A stretch of 64,000 bases of DNA. Origin: Mycobacterium sp. Lineage in GTDB: Bacteria; Actinomycetota; Actinomycetes; Mycobacteriales; Mycobacteriaceae. Below the pieces are notes generated by a model that worked only from the letters and a program-made list of their open reading frames with translations, was not told the DNA's origin and made no database searches. The position numbers were made by a program, and so were the translations under genes. Below, piece by piece: positions 34,944 to 42,789 of this stretch (within the stretch, counting starts at the first letter, position 1; the number at the start of each line of letters is the position of its first letter). Where the stretch lies: NCBI GenBank assembly GCA_003987775.1, contig RXJD01000011.1, forward strand, positions 124,001-188,000, given 5' to 3'.

Positions 34944-36695
34944 ATGACGTTCGACCTGATCATTCGGGGCGGCACCGTGGTCGACGGCACCGGCTCGCCA
35001 CCCCGAACCGCTGACGTCGCCGTCAGTGACGGTCTGGTGCGCGAGGTCGGGCGCGTCGACGGAGGTGCCATCCGCACCATCGATGCCGACGGCCTCACCG
35101 TCACACCGGGTTTCGTCGATGTGCACACTCATTTCGACGGCCAGGCGACCTGGGACCCGCACCTGACGCCGTCGTGCTGGCACGGCGTGACCACCGCGAT
35201 CATGGGCAATTGCGGTATCGGTTTCGCCCCGGTGCGACCCGACCGGCACGAGTGGCTGGTCGACCTGATGGAGGGGGTCGAGGACATTCCGGGCTCGGCG
35301 CTCTCCGAAGGTATCGCCTGGGAGTGGGAGTCCTTCGGCGAATATCTGGATGCGCTGGCGCGGATGCCCAGAGCGGTCGACGTGGGTGCCCAGATTCCGC
35401 ACGCCGCGGTCCGGGGCTTCGTGATGGGAGACCGCGCACAAGAATCTGCGACTGCCGCCGACATCGAGGCGATGGGCAGCATAGTCGGCGACGGCCTGCG
35501 CGCGGGAGCGCTGGGAATGTCGTTCGGCCGCACGGCCGGCCACCGCAGCGCGTCGGGCGAGCCGGTGCCCGGCACCTACTCGGAGGAAGCCGAGCTCGCC
35601 GCCCTGATGGGGGTCATGGCCGACGCGGGTTCTGGTGTGCTGCAGGTGGTTCCGGCGGGTGTCGGTGGCGCGATGGGCGGCGACCAACGGCACTCGATCG
35701 ACGCCGAGATCGAATGGATCACCCGGCTCGGCCGGAAATACCGCATACCGCTGACGTTTCTGGCCATGGTCAACGAGCAGGACCCACACGACTGGCGCAG
35801 CTGGTTCGCCGCGGTGCACGGCGCCAACGCCGAGGGTGCGGACATTCGGCCGCAGGTGGCGTGCCGCGCTTTCGGCATGCTGATGGGTCACCAGTCGCGG
35901 ATGAACCCCTTCCGCCATCGGCCCAGCTACCGGTCGCTGATGGATTTGCCTCTGCAGCAACGGGTGCAGCGCCTGCGGGATCCCGCGGTGCGCGCCCGGA
36001 TTCTGGCAGAGACGCCCGATCCGGCGGCGGAGCCGTCAGCCGACCAGCTCAACCGGCACATCTTCAAACGGCTCTATCCGCTCGGCGCCGCACTCGACTA
36101 CGAACCCGCACCGCAGGACAGCGTGGCGGCCATCGCCGAGCGGGAGGGCCGCGACCCCTGGGAGGTCACCTATGACGTGCTGCTCGGAGCCGACGGGCGC
36201 GAGTTCCTGCTGCTGCCGTTGCTGAACTACGCCGGCAACAACTACGACCATCTGCACGCCATGATGTCGGATCCGGTGAGCCTGCAGGGCCTCGGCGACG
36301 GCGGGGCGCACTGCGGCATCATCTGCGACGCCAGCATGACCACCTATCTGCTGTCGCACTGGGTGCGGGGCCGCAGCAGGGGGCCGGGCCTCTCGCTGGC
36401 GACGGCCGTGCACCGCCTGACCGGCGACCCGGCGCGGTTCTACGGGCTGGGCGACCGGGGTGTGCTGCAGCCGGGCCGACGGGCCGACATCAACCTGATC
36501 GATCTGGACCGACTCGCGCTGCACTACCCGGAACGGGTGGAAGACCTGCCCGGCGGCGCAGGGCGGCTGATCCAGCGCGCGGACGGCTATGTCGAGACGC
36601 TGGTGCTCGGACAGACGGTGGTCGCCGAAGGAGGCCTGACCGATGCCAGGCCCGGGGGTCTGGTTCGCGGCGCTCGTCCGGCGCAGGTCGGTTAG
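34944..36695 (+). CDS. amidohydrolase family 3 / N-acyl-D-amino-acid deacylase-like protein
   Basis: The 583-residue metal-dependent hydrolase has the N-terminal VHTHFDGQ motif (HxH) near residue 62, an internal NCGIGFAP motif, later histidines and aspartates in LGDGGAHCGI (about 455), and a C-terminal beta segment GRRADINLIDLD. D-aminoacylases of this group deacylate N-acyl-D-amino acids, and many relatives have unknown substrates. ATG 34944 has GGGAGG upstream; a longer frame from 34860 reads through the promoter. The stop interlocks with the convergent gene at 36692. Confidence 0.83.
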   Translation: MTFDLIIRGGTVVDGTGSPPRTADVAVSDGLVREVGRVDGGAIRTIDADGLTVTPGFVDVHTHFDGQATWDPHLTPSCWHGVTTAIMGNCGIGFAPVRPDRHEWLVDLMEGVEDIPGSALSEGIAWEWESFGEYLDALARMPRAVDVGAQIPHAAVRGFVMGDRAQESATAADIEAMGSIVGDGLRAGALGMSFGRTAGHRSASGEPVPGTYSEEAELAALMGVMADAGSGVLQVVPAGVGGAMGGDQRHSIDAEIEWITRLGRKYRIPLTFLAMVNEQDPHDWRSWFAAVHGANAEGADIRPQVACRAFGMLMGHQSRMNPFRHRPSYRSLMDLPLQQRVQRLRDPAVRARILAETPDPAAEPSADQLNRHIFKRLYPLGAALDYEPAPQDSVAAIAEREGRDPWEVTYDVLLGADGREFLLLPLLNYAGNNYDHLHAMMSDPVSLQGLGDGGAHCGIICDASMTTYLLSHWVRGRSRGPGLSLATAVHRLTGDPARFYGLGDRGVLQPGRRADINLIDLDRLALHYPERVEDLPGGAGRLIQRADGYVETLVLGQTVVAEGGLTDARPGGLVRGARPAQVG

Positions 36696-37156
36696 GCGCG
36701 CTCGCCCGTTCCGCTCCGATGCAGCAGCGATGCACCCGCGCGCACCATTCCGCGCAGCGCGTACGCGGCGGTGACCACCGAGAGCAGGATCAGAAGCACA
36801 AACGTCGGTAGCCAGTTGGCCCGGCTGTGGTTGACGTCCCACCAGACGATCGCGAACAACACCACGCACAGGAACAACACGATGTCGCGCCAGTTGCCGC
36901 GGTACGACGTCGCGGCCTTGCGCAGCGCGTTGGTTCGGTCGGCCGCGTCGATCAGGTCGTCGATCCGGGTGTCGATGCTGCGCTGCAGGTTGGCGCGTCT
37001 CTCGGCGGCCTCGGGCGGGAGCCGGTCGAGCAGATCCATGTCCTGTTTGATCAGCGACCGGTAGTCCGGCCCCCGGAACTGCCCCGCCGTCAGCGCCAGC
37101 ATCATGCCACCCAGGACGGGCGCACTGTTCAGCGCGATCTGTCCCACACCCGCCAC
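36692..37156 (-). CDS. small membrane protein of unknown function
   Basis: The 154-residue product has GTG start 37156, chosen because an AGGAGG sits about eight bases upstream. The N-terminal part is helical and charged (SLIKQDMDLLDRLP, RRANLQRSIDTRIDDL). Two spans follow near residues 90-108 and 115-135. It is probably an inner-membrane protein; I recognise no family. Confidence 0.6.
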   Translation of the reverse strand: MAGVGQIALNSAPVLGGMMLALTAGQFRGPDYRSLIKQDMDLLDRLPPEAAERRANLQRSIDTRIDDLIDAADRTNALRKAATSYRGNWRDIVLFLCVVLFAIVWWDVNHSRANWLPTFVLLILLSVVTAAYALRGMVRAGASLLHRSGTGERA

Positions 37157-37373
37157 CTCAGGTCCTCCTTCGGCTCGTCCACGAGATTCCCCGATGAGGA
37201 TTGCCGAAAGCGGGGAGCGGATCAACCGCCGGGTGTCCGCGGGTCGCGTCCGCCGAGCGTGAACTGGTGGTGAGGATCGCGGGGCTGATTTTCGCACTGG
37301 TCACACGCTCGGCGAGGGGATGGCACATCCGACGGATGACGCCTGAGGGACATGGGTCTCACAGCAGGTTGTC

Positions 37374-37387
37374 GGACACCTGTCCAG
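37374..37387. promoter_or_regulatory. operator copy A (GGACA-N2-TGTCC)
   Basis: GGACACCTGTCC is a perfect 5-bp-arm palindrome at 37374-37385, six bases before a -10 box. The same core GACACCTGTCCA recurs at 37534-37545 and, with single changes, twice beside the tetR gene at 39476. Confidence 0.65.
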
Positions 37388-37532
37388 AAGAATAGTATTT
37401 TTGCTGGATCACCCGGCTCCGCGCCTGGCCGGTCCGGCCGTCGTCAGGACTCTCCTTCTGCCGCGATTTCAGCCTGATAACGGCCTTTCTTGCCCAAGGC
37501 GAAAGGGGTCCGCTAGAGTCGGAATTGATATC

Positions 37533-37545
37533 AGACACCTGTCCA
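37533..37545. promoter_or_regulatory. operator copy B (GACACCTGTCCA core)
   Basis: This is the same 12-base core as copy A (AGACACCTGTCCA), about 93 bp upstream of the TTG start of the unknown protein. Confidence 0.6.
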
Positions 37546-37637
37546 TAATTCACGGCCTGCGATACCGCGTGGTGTCGGCGGGCCGGCACCGGCTCGCACC
37601 GCCGGCCGGGGCAGCGAAGCAGACCGGAGGACCGCCG

Positions 37638-38864
37638 TTGACGAGCAGGTACGCCGCCCTCACCCGGGATCAGCTCAGCACGCTGGTGCCGGAGCTGCTG
37701 CTGATCGGCCAGATGATCGACCGGTCCGGAATGGCTTGGTGCATCCAGCAATTCGGCCGCGAAGAGATGGTGCAGATCGCGATCGAGGAGTGGGCCGGGG
37801 CGAGCCCGCTCTACACCAAGCGGATGCAGCGCGCACTGCGCTTCGAAGGCGACGACGTCATCACCATCTTCAAGGGACTGCAACTGGACATCGGCGCGCC
37901 GCCGCAGTTCATGGACTTCCGCTACACGGTGCACGACCGCTGGCACGGCGAGTTCCACCTCGACCACTGCGGTGCGCTGCTGGATGTCGAGCCGATGGGC
38001 GACGACTATGTGCGCGGAATGTGCCACGACATCGAGGATCCGACGTTCGACGCCACCGCGCTGGCCACCAATCGCCGCGCCCAGGTGCGTCCGATCCACC
38101 GGCCGCCGCGCGTGCCTGCAGGCCGGCAGCCGCACTGCGCATGGACCGTGATCATCGACGACTCGCACCCGGAAGTCGGTTTCATCCCGGAACTGGAGAT
38201 CGTCGGAAGCACCAGAGCCGCAACCACCGAACTCGACCCCATTGACAACACCGAACCGGGCCAGGCCGACTATTCCGGTCCGCTGGTCTCCGACTTCGAC
38301 TTCGGAGCATTCTCCCACTCTGCGCTGGTGCGCCTGGCCGACGAAGTCTGCCTGCAGATGCATCTGCTCTACCTGTCCTTCGCCCTGGCGGTGAGCAAAC
38401 GCGCCGGCAATGACGTCGCGCTGGCTCAGTCGATCGCCACCAAGCAGCTCATCGGCCTGGCCGGGCTGGCTGGCGAGCGGATTCACCGGGCGCTCGATCT
38501 GCCCGGGGGCGTCGAGGGTGCGGTCCGGGTGATGGAGTTGCAACCGCTGTTCAATCCCGCCGTCTATGTGCTGGCAGATTTCGGGTCCGATCGAGTGCGC
38601 CTGCGCCTCTCGCCGGCCCACGAGGACGATGCATGGCCGGCGCTGGTGTCGCCGGAGGCGGTGGCGCCCTTGCAGGCGATCGCGTCCGCGGTAGATCCGC
38701 GCCTGCATGTCGAGGTGACCGGCAGCCCCACCGAGTGGACGGCGGTGGTCACCGAAACCGACACTGCCGCAAAAGAGTTCTCCGAAGTGGCGGTAACCAA
38801 GTTCAGTGGCGGCGCGAGTTTCGTTTTCCAGCCTCGCAAGTCGCTGCCCCTGACCCCGGTGTAA
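37638..38864 (+). CDS. conserved protein of unknown function, likely enzyme, under TetR control
   Basis: I do not recognise a named domain. From TTG 37638 (GGAGG eight bases upstream) the protein has 408 residues. The N-terminal half includes YTVHDRWHGEFHLDHCGALLDVEP and CHDIEDPTFDATA, dense in His, Cys and Asp as in a metal or catalytic site, plus RFEGDDVITIFKGLQLD. The C-terminal half is helical and more variable. It is soluble, with no signal peptide. The two upstream operators match those at the convergent tetR gene, so it is probably the TetR target. TTG is a guess guided by the ribosome site, since the frame is open back to 37401. Confidence 0.6.
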   Translation: MTSRYAALTRDQLSTLVPELLLIGQMIDRSGMAWCIQQFGREEMVQIAIEEWAGASPLYTKRMQRALRFEGDDVITIFKGLQLDIGAPPQFMDFRYTVHDRWHGEFHLDHCGALLDVEPMGDDYVRGMCHDIEDPTFDATALATNRRAQVRPIHRPPRVPAGRQPHCAWTVIIDDSHPEVGFIPELEIVGSTRAATTELDPIDNTEPGQADYSGPLVSDFDFGAFSHSALVRLADEVCLQMHLLYLSFALAVSKRAGNDVALAQSIATKQLIGLAGLAGERIHRALDLPGGVEGAVRVMELQPLFNPAVYVLADFGSDRVRLRLSPAHEDDAWPALVSPEAVAPLQAIASAVDPRLHVEVTGSPTEWTAVVTETDTAAKEFSEVAVTKFSGGASFVFQPRKSLPLTPV

Positions 38865-38885
38865 CTGCCAGAGGCTCAGGAGGAT

Positions 38886-39476
38886 TCAGGCGACGGAGGC
38901 GCCCAGTATGAGGTTGACCGCCTCGTCCAGCTGGCCGGCGATCTCCTGGTAGGTGAGGAAGCGCGCGGTCATCAGGGCGCCGGCGAACGTCATCTGCAGT
39001 GTCGACTTGACCGACCGCGGCCAGCCCGGACCCAGCGCGGCGCCGATCCGGCGCGACACCTCCTCCGCGATTTCGACGCGCAACGGGATGACTGCGGGAT
39101 CGTCGGCCATCAGCGCGGTGCCACATCCGGCGGTGAGTTCCGGCTCGTCGGCAACGACCAGCGCCATGTCACGCATGGTGGCGCTGACCCGGGTCTTGGT
39201 GGTGTCGTTCACGTCGGTGTGCAGCGGCAGCTCACGGAGAAACCGCAGGTAAACCGCGGCCACCAGCGCGCTTTTCGACGAGAAATAGGTGTAGGCGCTG
39301 GCCGGCGACACCCCCGCGCGTTGCGCCACCGCCCGCATGGTCAGGTTGGCGTAGGACGATTCGCGCAGTTCCTGCAGCCCGGCGTCGAGGACTTTCCGGA
39401 TAGTCTGACCGGGGCGGCGATCCGACCGGCGCGGGGCGGGCGCACCGGTTGCCGGCGACGCCGCTTTTCTAGACAC
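38886..39476 (-). CDS. TetR family transcriptional regulator (probably leaderless)
   Basis: The 196-residue regulator has an HTH near residues 44-72 (LTMRAVAQRAGVSPASAYTYFSSKSAL) after a basic, Arg/Pro-rich N-terminus. The GTG start at 39476 has no ribosome site. TAGACT (minus strand, 39488-39483) is positioned exactly to start transcription at the GTG, so a leaderless mRNA is likely. Operator copies C and D overlap and lie upstream of this promoter, giving autorepression. The gene is convergent with the unknown protein at 37638, whose promoter bears the same motif. Confidence 0.84.
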   Translation of the reverse strand: MSRKAASPATGAPAPRRSDRRPGQTIRKVLDAGLQELRESSYANLTMRAVAQRAGVSPASAYTYFSSKSALVAAVYLRFLRELPLHTDVNDTTKTRVSATMRDMALVVADEPELTAGCGTALMADDPAVIPLRVEIAEEVSRRIGAALGPGWPRSVKSTLQMTFAGALMTARFLTYQEIAGQLDEAVNLILGASVA

Positions 39477-39489
39477 CGGTCCAGTCTAG
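39469..39489. promoter_or_regulatory. operator copy C within CTAGAC-N9-GTCTAG palindrome
   Basis: The perfect 6-bp arms CTAGAC (39469-39474) and GTCTAG (39484-39489) enclose a variant core GACACCGGTCCA. The site covers the tetR start codon and its -10 box. Confidence 0.6.
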
Positions 39490-39508
39490 GAAACGCCGGC
39501 CGCGAATG

Positions 39509-39522
39509 TAGACAACTGTCCA
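39509..39522. promoter_or_regulatory. operator copy D (TAGACAACTGTCCA)
   Basis: The palindromic core GACA-N2-TGTC lies 33-46 bp upstream of the tetR start and about 50 bp before the divergent methyltransferase start, so it may act on both. Confidence 0.55.
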
Positions 39523-39571
39523 GAGTCATCTCGGCGCGGCGCCGGGGCGCGCGATCAGTAGCCTCGGGGCT

Positions 39572-40117
39572 GTGAGCGAGCACGACCGCCGCCGCTGGGA
39601 CGAGCGCTACGCAGGATTCGAGCCGGTGCAGGTTCCGGCCGTGGGCCCGCCGAGTTTCCTCGAACCCTATGCGGATCTGATTCCGACGCGGGGACACGCG
39701 CTCGACATCGCCTGCGGCCGCGGGCTCGGCTCGGTGTGGCTGGCCAGCCGCGGATTGACCGTGTGGGGTGTGGACATCTCCGGCGTGGCCATCACGCAAG
39801 CACGAGATCTGGCCACAAGCCTGGGATTTGCCGAGCGCTGCCGGTTCGACGTCGTCGACCTCGACGACGGCCTGCCGGCGGGTCCGGCGGTTGACGTGCT
39901 GCTGTGCAACAAGTTTCGCGATCGGCGGCTCGATCGCGCCATGATCGAGCGGCTGGCGCCGGGCGGGCTGCTGGCCCTGTGCACCCTCAGTGAGGTCGGC
40001 GCCGAACCGGGGCCGTTTCGCGCCACGCGCGGGGAACTGCCCTCGGCGTTCGGCGAACTCACCCTGCTGGCAGCCGGGGAGGCTGCCGGATACGCCTGGT
40101 TGGTGGGGCGCGCGTGA
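39572..40117 (+). CDS. class I SAM-dependent methyltransferase
   Basis: The 181-residue protein starts at GTG 39572. It has motif I ALDIACGRGLGSVWLA near 47-62 and an acid GVDISG in motif II, then FDVVDLDDGLPAG. The C-terminus is short. It methylates an unknown small molecule. It is divergent from the tetR gene and shares the operator region, so TetR control is likely. Confidence 0.78.
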   Translation: MSEHDRRRWDERYAGFEPVQVPAVGPPSFLEPYADLIPTRGHALDIACGRGLGSVWLASRGLTVWGVDISGVAITQARDLATSLGFAERCRFDVVDLDDGLPAGPAVDVLLCNKFRDRRLDRAMIERLAPGGLLALCTLSEVGAEPGPFRATRGELPSAFGELTLLAAGEAAGYAWLVGRA

Positions 40118-40227
40118 CAGCGCGACCGCGCGGATCGACAAAATCGACGGCGGCACAAGCGAAATGAGGAGCAGATTAGTCAGCCGGTCGCTGTAGCCCG
40201 CACCCCCTGTCGGGTAGTGTCACGACC

Positions 40228-41079
40228 ATGGAGCGTCGCGTCCTGGAAGCAGTTATCTACGAACGCGAGCCGCCGATCGCGCGCATCATCCTCAACCGGG
40301 TCGACAAAGCCAACACCAAAGACGCAGTGCTGGTTACCGAAGTCGACACATGTCTGCGAGAAGCCGACCGGGACAAGGAGATCAAGGTCGTCATCCTCAA
40401 AGCCAACGGCAAGGGATTCTGTGGTGGCCATGTGGCCCGGTGGGGACCGGACGAGAACCCTTACCCGGACTTCGGCAACACCTTCGAAGATCTCTACAAA
40501 GGCACGGCCGACCTTTTCCTGTGGCCGACGCTGTATCTCTGGGAGTTTCCCAAGCCGACGATCTCCCAGATCCACGGCTACTGCATGGGCGGCGGCATCT
40601 ACCTCGGGCTGCTGACCGACTTCTGCGTCGCATCCGAGGACGCGTACTTCCAGATGCCGCTCGCCCAAAGCCTGGGCGAGCCGGGCGGTCACACCATGAT
40701 CGAACCGTGGCTGCTGATGAACTGGCATCGCACGATGGACTGGCTGCTGCTGGCACCGACGCTCTCGGCCCAGCAGGCACTCGAGTGGGGTCTGCTCAAC
40801 AAGGTGGTACCGCGCGACGATCTCGAGCAGACCGTCGAAGAGATGGCGCGCAAGATCTCCCAGATCCCGCTGACCACGCTGATGGCGGTGAAGAACAACG
40901 TCAAACGGGCCTGGGAATTGATGGGTATGCGTGTGCATCTTCAGGTCAGCCACATCCTGACGAACATGGTGGGCGCCGCCTCCGATGTGCAGGCCCGCCG
41001 CGCCGAGCTGATGCAGTCCGGCATGAAGCCCCGCGACTTCATCGAGGGCGCCGACGCCCAGAACGATCCGCCATCGTGA
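40228..41079 (+). CDS. enoyl-CoA hydratase/crotonase family protein (EchA-like), paralogue of the gene at 45719
   Basis: The 283-residue crotonase shares an extended pattern with the gene at 45719: KANGKGFC near 61-68, LWEFPKPTISQIHGYCMGGGIYLGL near 107-131, EPWLLMNWHR near 158 and KRAWELMGMRVHLQ near 230. The oxyanion hole CGG-type glycines and the middle GYCMGGG are kept. Group members act in ring-opening of cyclic CoA esters as well as in hydration. It stands alone on the plus strand and is convergent with the KstD-like gene. Confidence 0.8.
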   Translation: MERRVLEAVIYEREPPIARIILNRVDKANTKDAVLVTEVDTCLREADRDKEIKVVILKANGKGFCGGHVARWGPDENPYPDFGNTFEDLYKGTADLFLWPTLYLWEFPKPTISQIHGYCMGGGIYLGLLTDFCVASEDAYFQMPLAQSLGEPGGHTMIEPWLLMNWHRTMDWLLLAPTLSAQQALEWGLLNKVVPRDDLEQTVEEMARKISQIPLTTLMAVKNNVKRAWELMGMRVHLQVSHILTNMVGAASDVQARRAELMQSGMKPRDFIEGADAQNDPPS

Positions 41080-41091
41080 AGCCGCGCCACC

Positions 41092-42789
41092 TCAGCCGCT
41101 CATCTGCCCGGCGATCTTGCGGCCGGCGGCATGCCGCGCGGCAACGTACCCGAACACCATTGAGCTCGCGATGCTGGCGCCGGCGCCCGGATAGGTCCGC
41201 CCCATGACCGTGGCGGTGGTATTACCGGTCGCGTAGAGCCCTTCGATCACGCGGTCCTGCTCGTCGAGCACCTGCGCGTACTCGTTGGTGATCACACCGC
41301 CGCAGGTCCCCACGTCCGCCGGGAGCACCCGGGTCGCGTAGTAGGGCGCTCGGTCCAGCGGCCCGACCGCGGCGTTGGGCCGGTACCCGGGATCGCCGAG
41401 GCAGTCGTTGTACGCGGACTGCCCACGCCCGAAATCGGGGTCGAGCCCTTTGGCCGCGAACCTGTTGAATCGCTGCACCGTTCGAACCAATTCCTCGGCG
41501 GGCAGCTCGATCTGACGGGCGAGGTCGGTGAGCGTCTCCGCGCGCTTGACGGCTCCGCTCTCGACCAGCTGCGGGGGCAGATGCTCACGCTTCACCGGGT
41601 TGGTACCCGCGACATACCTTCGCACGTAACCCTCGTCGAAGATCATCCAGCACGGGACCGCCTTATTGGCGTACATCGCCTTGCCGACTTCGACGTAAGA
41701 GTTCGACTCGTTGCAGAACCGCCGGCCGCCGGAGTCCACATAGATGGCCCCGGGCCGCTGCCGTCCCGAACCGAGCGAGGCCGCGGCCGCGCCGCCGTTG
41801 GCGATGAAAACCGAAGGCAACCACCAGGCCTCGTCGAGCAGATCGGTCTTGGCGCCCAGGCGCATCGCGCTCTGCAACACCTCGCCGGTGTCGCCGGCGT
41901 TGGCGATCGACCACTGACCTTCGTTGGGCTGCTCGCCGCTGTACCGGCGGCGCATGTCGGGGTTGTGGCCAAAGCCCCCGGCAGCCAACAGAACTCCCTT
42001 GCGGGCCTCGACATTCTGCGCGACGCCGTCATGGACGATCCGGGCGCCGGTCACCCGGCCGTCTTCGACGATCAGGTCCTGCATCGCGGCGTTGATCCAC
42101 AGCGGCGGCTGACCGTCGCTGAGGTCGATGAGCACCTTCAGCATCTGGCCGATCAGGGACGCACCGTTGGTCAGGAGCTGCCGCCGGGCGAGCCGGGCCG
42201 CCCGGGTGCGCGCGAAGACCTTGGTGGCCACGGCGAGTGCGCGAGGCGAGCGGTTGAAGTACTGAACCGAGCGCAATTCGTTGGTCAGCACAACGTACCC
42301 GTAGTTCTTGGCCAGCGACGGCTGCACCTTGTCGTGCCAGGCTCCCAGTTCGGCGGCGTCGAACGGGATTCCCTCGACGGCGCGGCCCGACTCGTTGCCG
42401 CCTTTGTGGTTCGGGTAGTAATCGCTCCAGCCGGCGCAGCGGATCATCCGAACTCCCTTGCGGAGCAGGAAATTGAGCATCTCGTAACCGGCGGTCAGGA
42501 ACATCTCCCGGCGCGCGGGGGAGGAGGCCGCACCGATGTCACCGACGACGTCGGCCAGGTAGGCCAGACCGTCCTGGTGCGAGTCGGCGATGCCGTCCGC
42601 CCGCATCAACGGATTGTTGGGCAGCCAGACGATGCCGCCGGACAACCCCGTCGAACCGCCGACCAGGGGCTGCTTTTCGATGATCAGCGGCTGCAGGCCG
42701 GCGTCCAGGGCGGCCAGCCCCGCGACCATGCCGCCGCCGCCGCTGCCGGCGATCACCAGGTCGACGCTGCAGTCCCACTGGGTGCTCAT
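41092..42789 (-). CDS. KstD-like FAD-dependent dehydrogenase (3-oxosteroid 1-dehydrogenase family)
   Basis: The 565-residue flavoprotein has SGGGGMVAG near 16-24, an acid end of strand 2 (IIEKQ), GGSTGLSGG near 44-52 (the flavin-binding glycine stretch of the succinate dehydrogenase/KstD superfamily), ATGNTTATVMG near 519 and a final YPGAGASIASS segment. KstD enzymes introduce a carbon-carbon double bond next to a ketone on a ring. Its place at the end of the operon (overlapping the Rieske gene by ATGA) supports ring dehydrogenation. The substrate need not be a steroid. Confidence 0.82.
   Translation of the reverse strand: MSTQWDCSVDLVIAGSGGGGMVAGLAALDAGLQPLIIEKQPLVGGSTGLSGGIVWLPNNPLMRADGIADSHQDGLAYLADVVGDIGAASSPARREMFLTAGYEMLNFLLRKGVRMIRCAGWSDYYPNHKGGNESGRAVEGIPFDAAELGAWHDKVQPSLAKNYGYVVLTNELRSVQYFNRSPRALAVATKVFARTRAARLARRQLLTNGASLIGQMLKVLIDLSDGQPPLWINAAMQDLIVEDGRVTGARIVHDGVAQNVEARKGVLLAAGGFGHNPDMRRRYSGEQPNEGQWSIANAGDTGEVLQSAMRLGAKTDLLDEAWWLPSVFIANGGAAAASLGSGRQRPGAIYVDSGGRRFCNESNSYVEVGKAMYANKAVPCWMIFDEGYVRRYVAGTNPVKREHLPPQLVESGAVKRAETLTDLARQIELPAEELVRTVQRFNRFAAKGLDPDFGRGQSAYNDCLGDPGYRPNAAVGPLDRAPYYATRVLPADVGTCGGVITNEYAQVLDEQDRVIEGLYATGNTTATVMGRTYPGAGASIASSMVFGYVAARHAAGRKIAGQMSG

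Larger units (their letters stand above)
37157..37637 (+). promoter_or_regulatory. 481-bp regulatory region with two TetR-type operators
   Basis: It separates the membrane protein (minus) from the unknown protein (plus). It contains operator copies at 37374-37387 and 37533-37545. The first sits directly upstream of TAGTAT (37393-37398), a good -10 box with a start near 37405. The downstream gene would then have a long untranslated leader of about 230 bases. No other gene is supported here. Confidence 0.5.
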
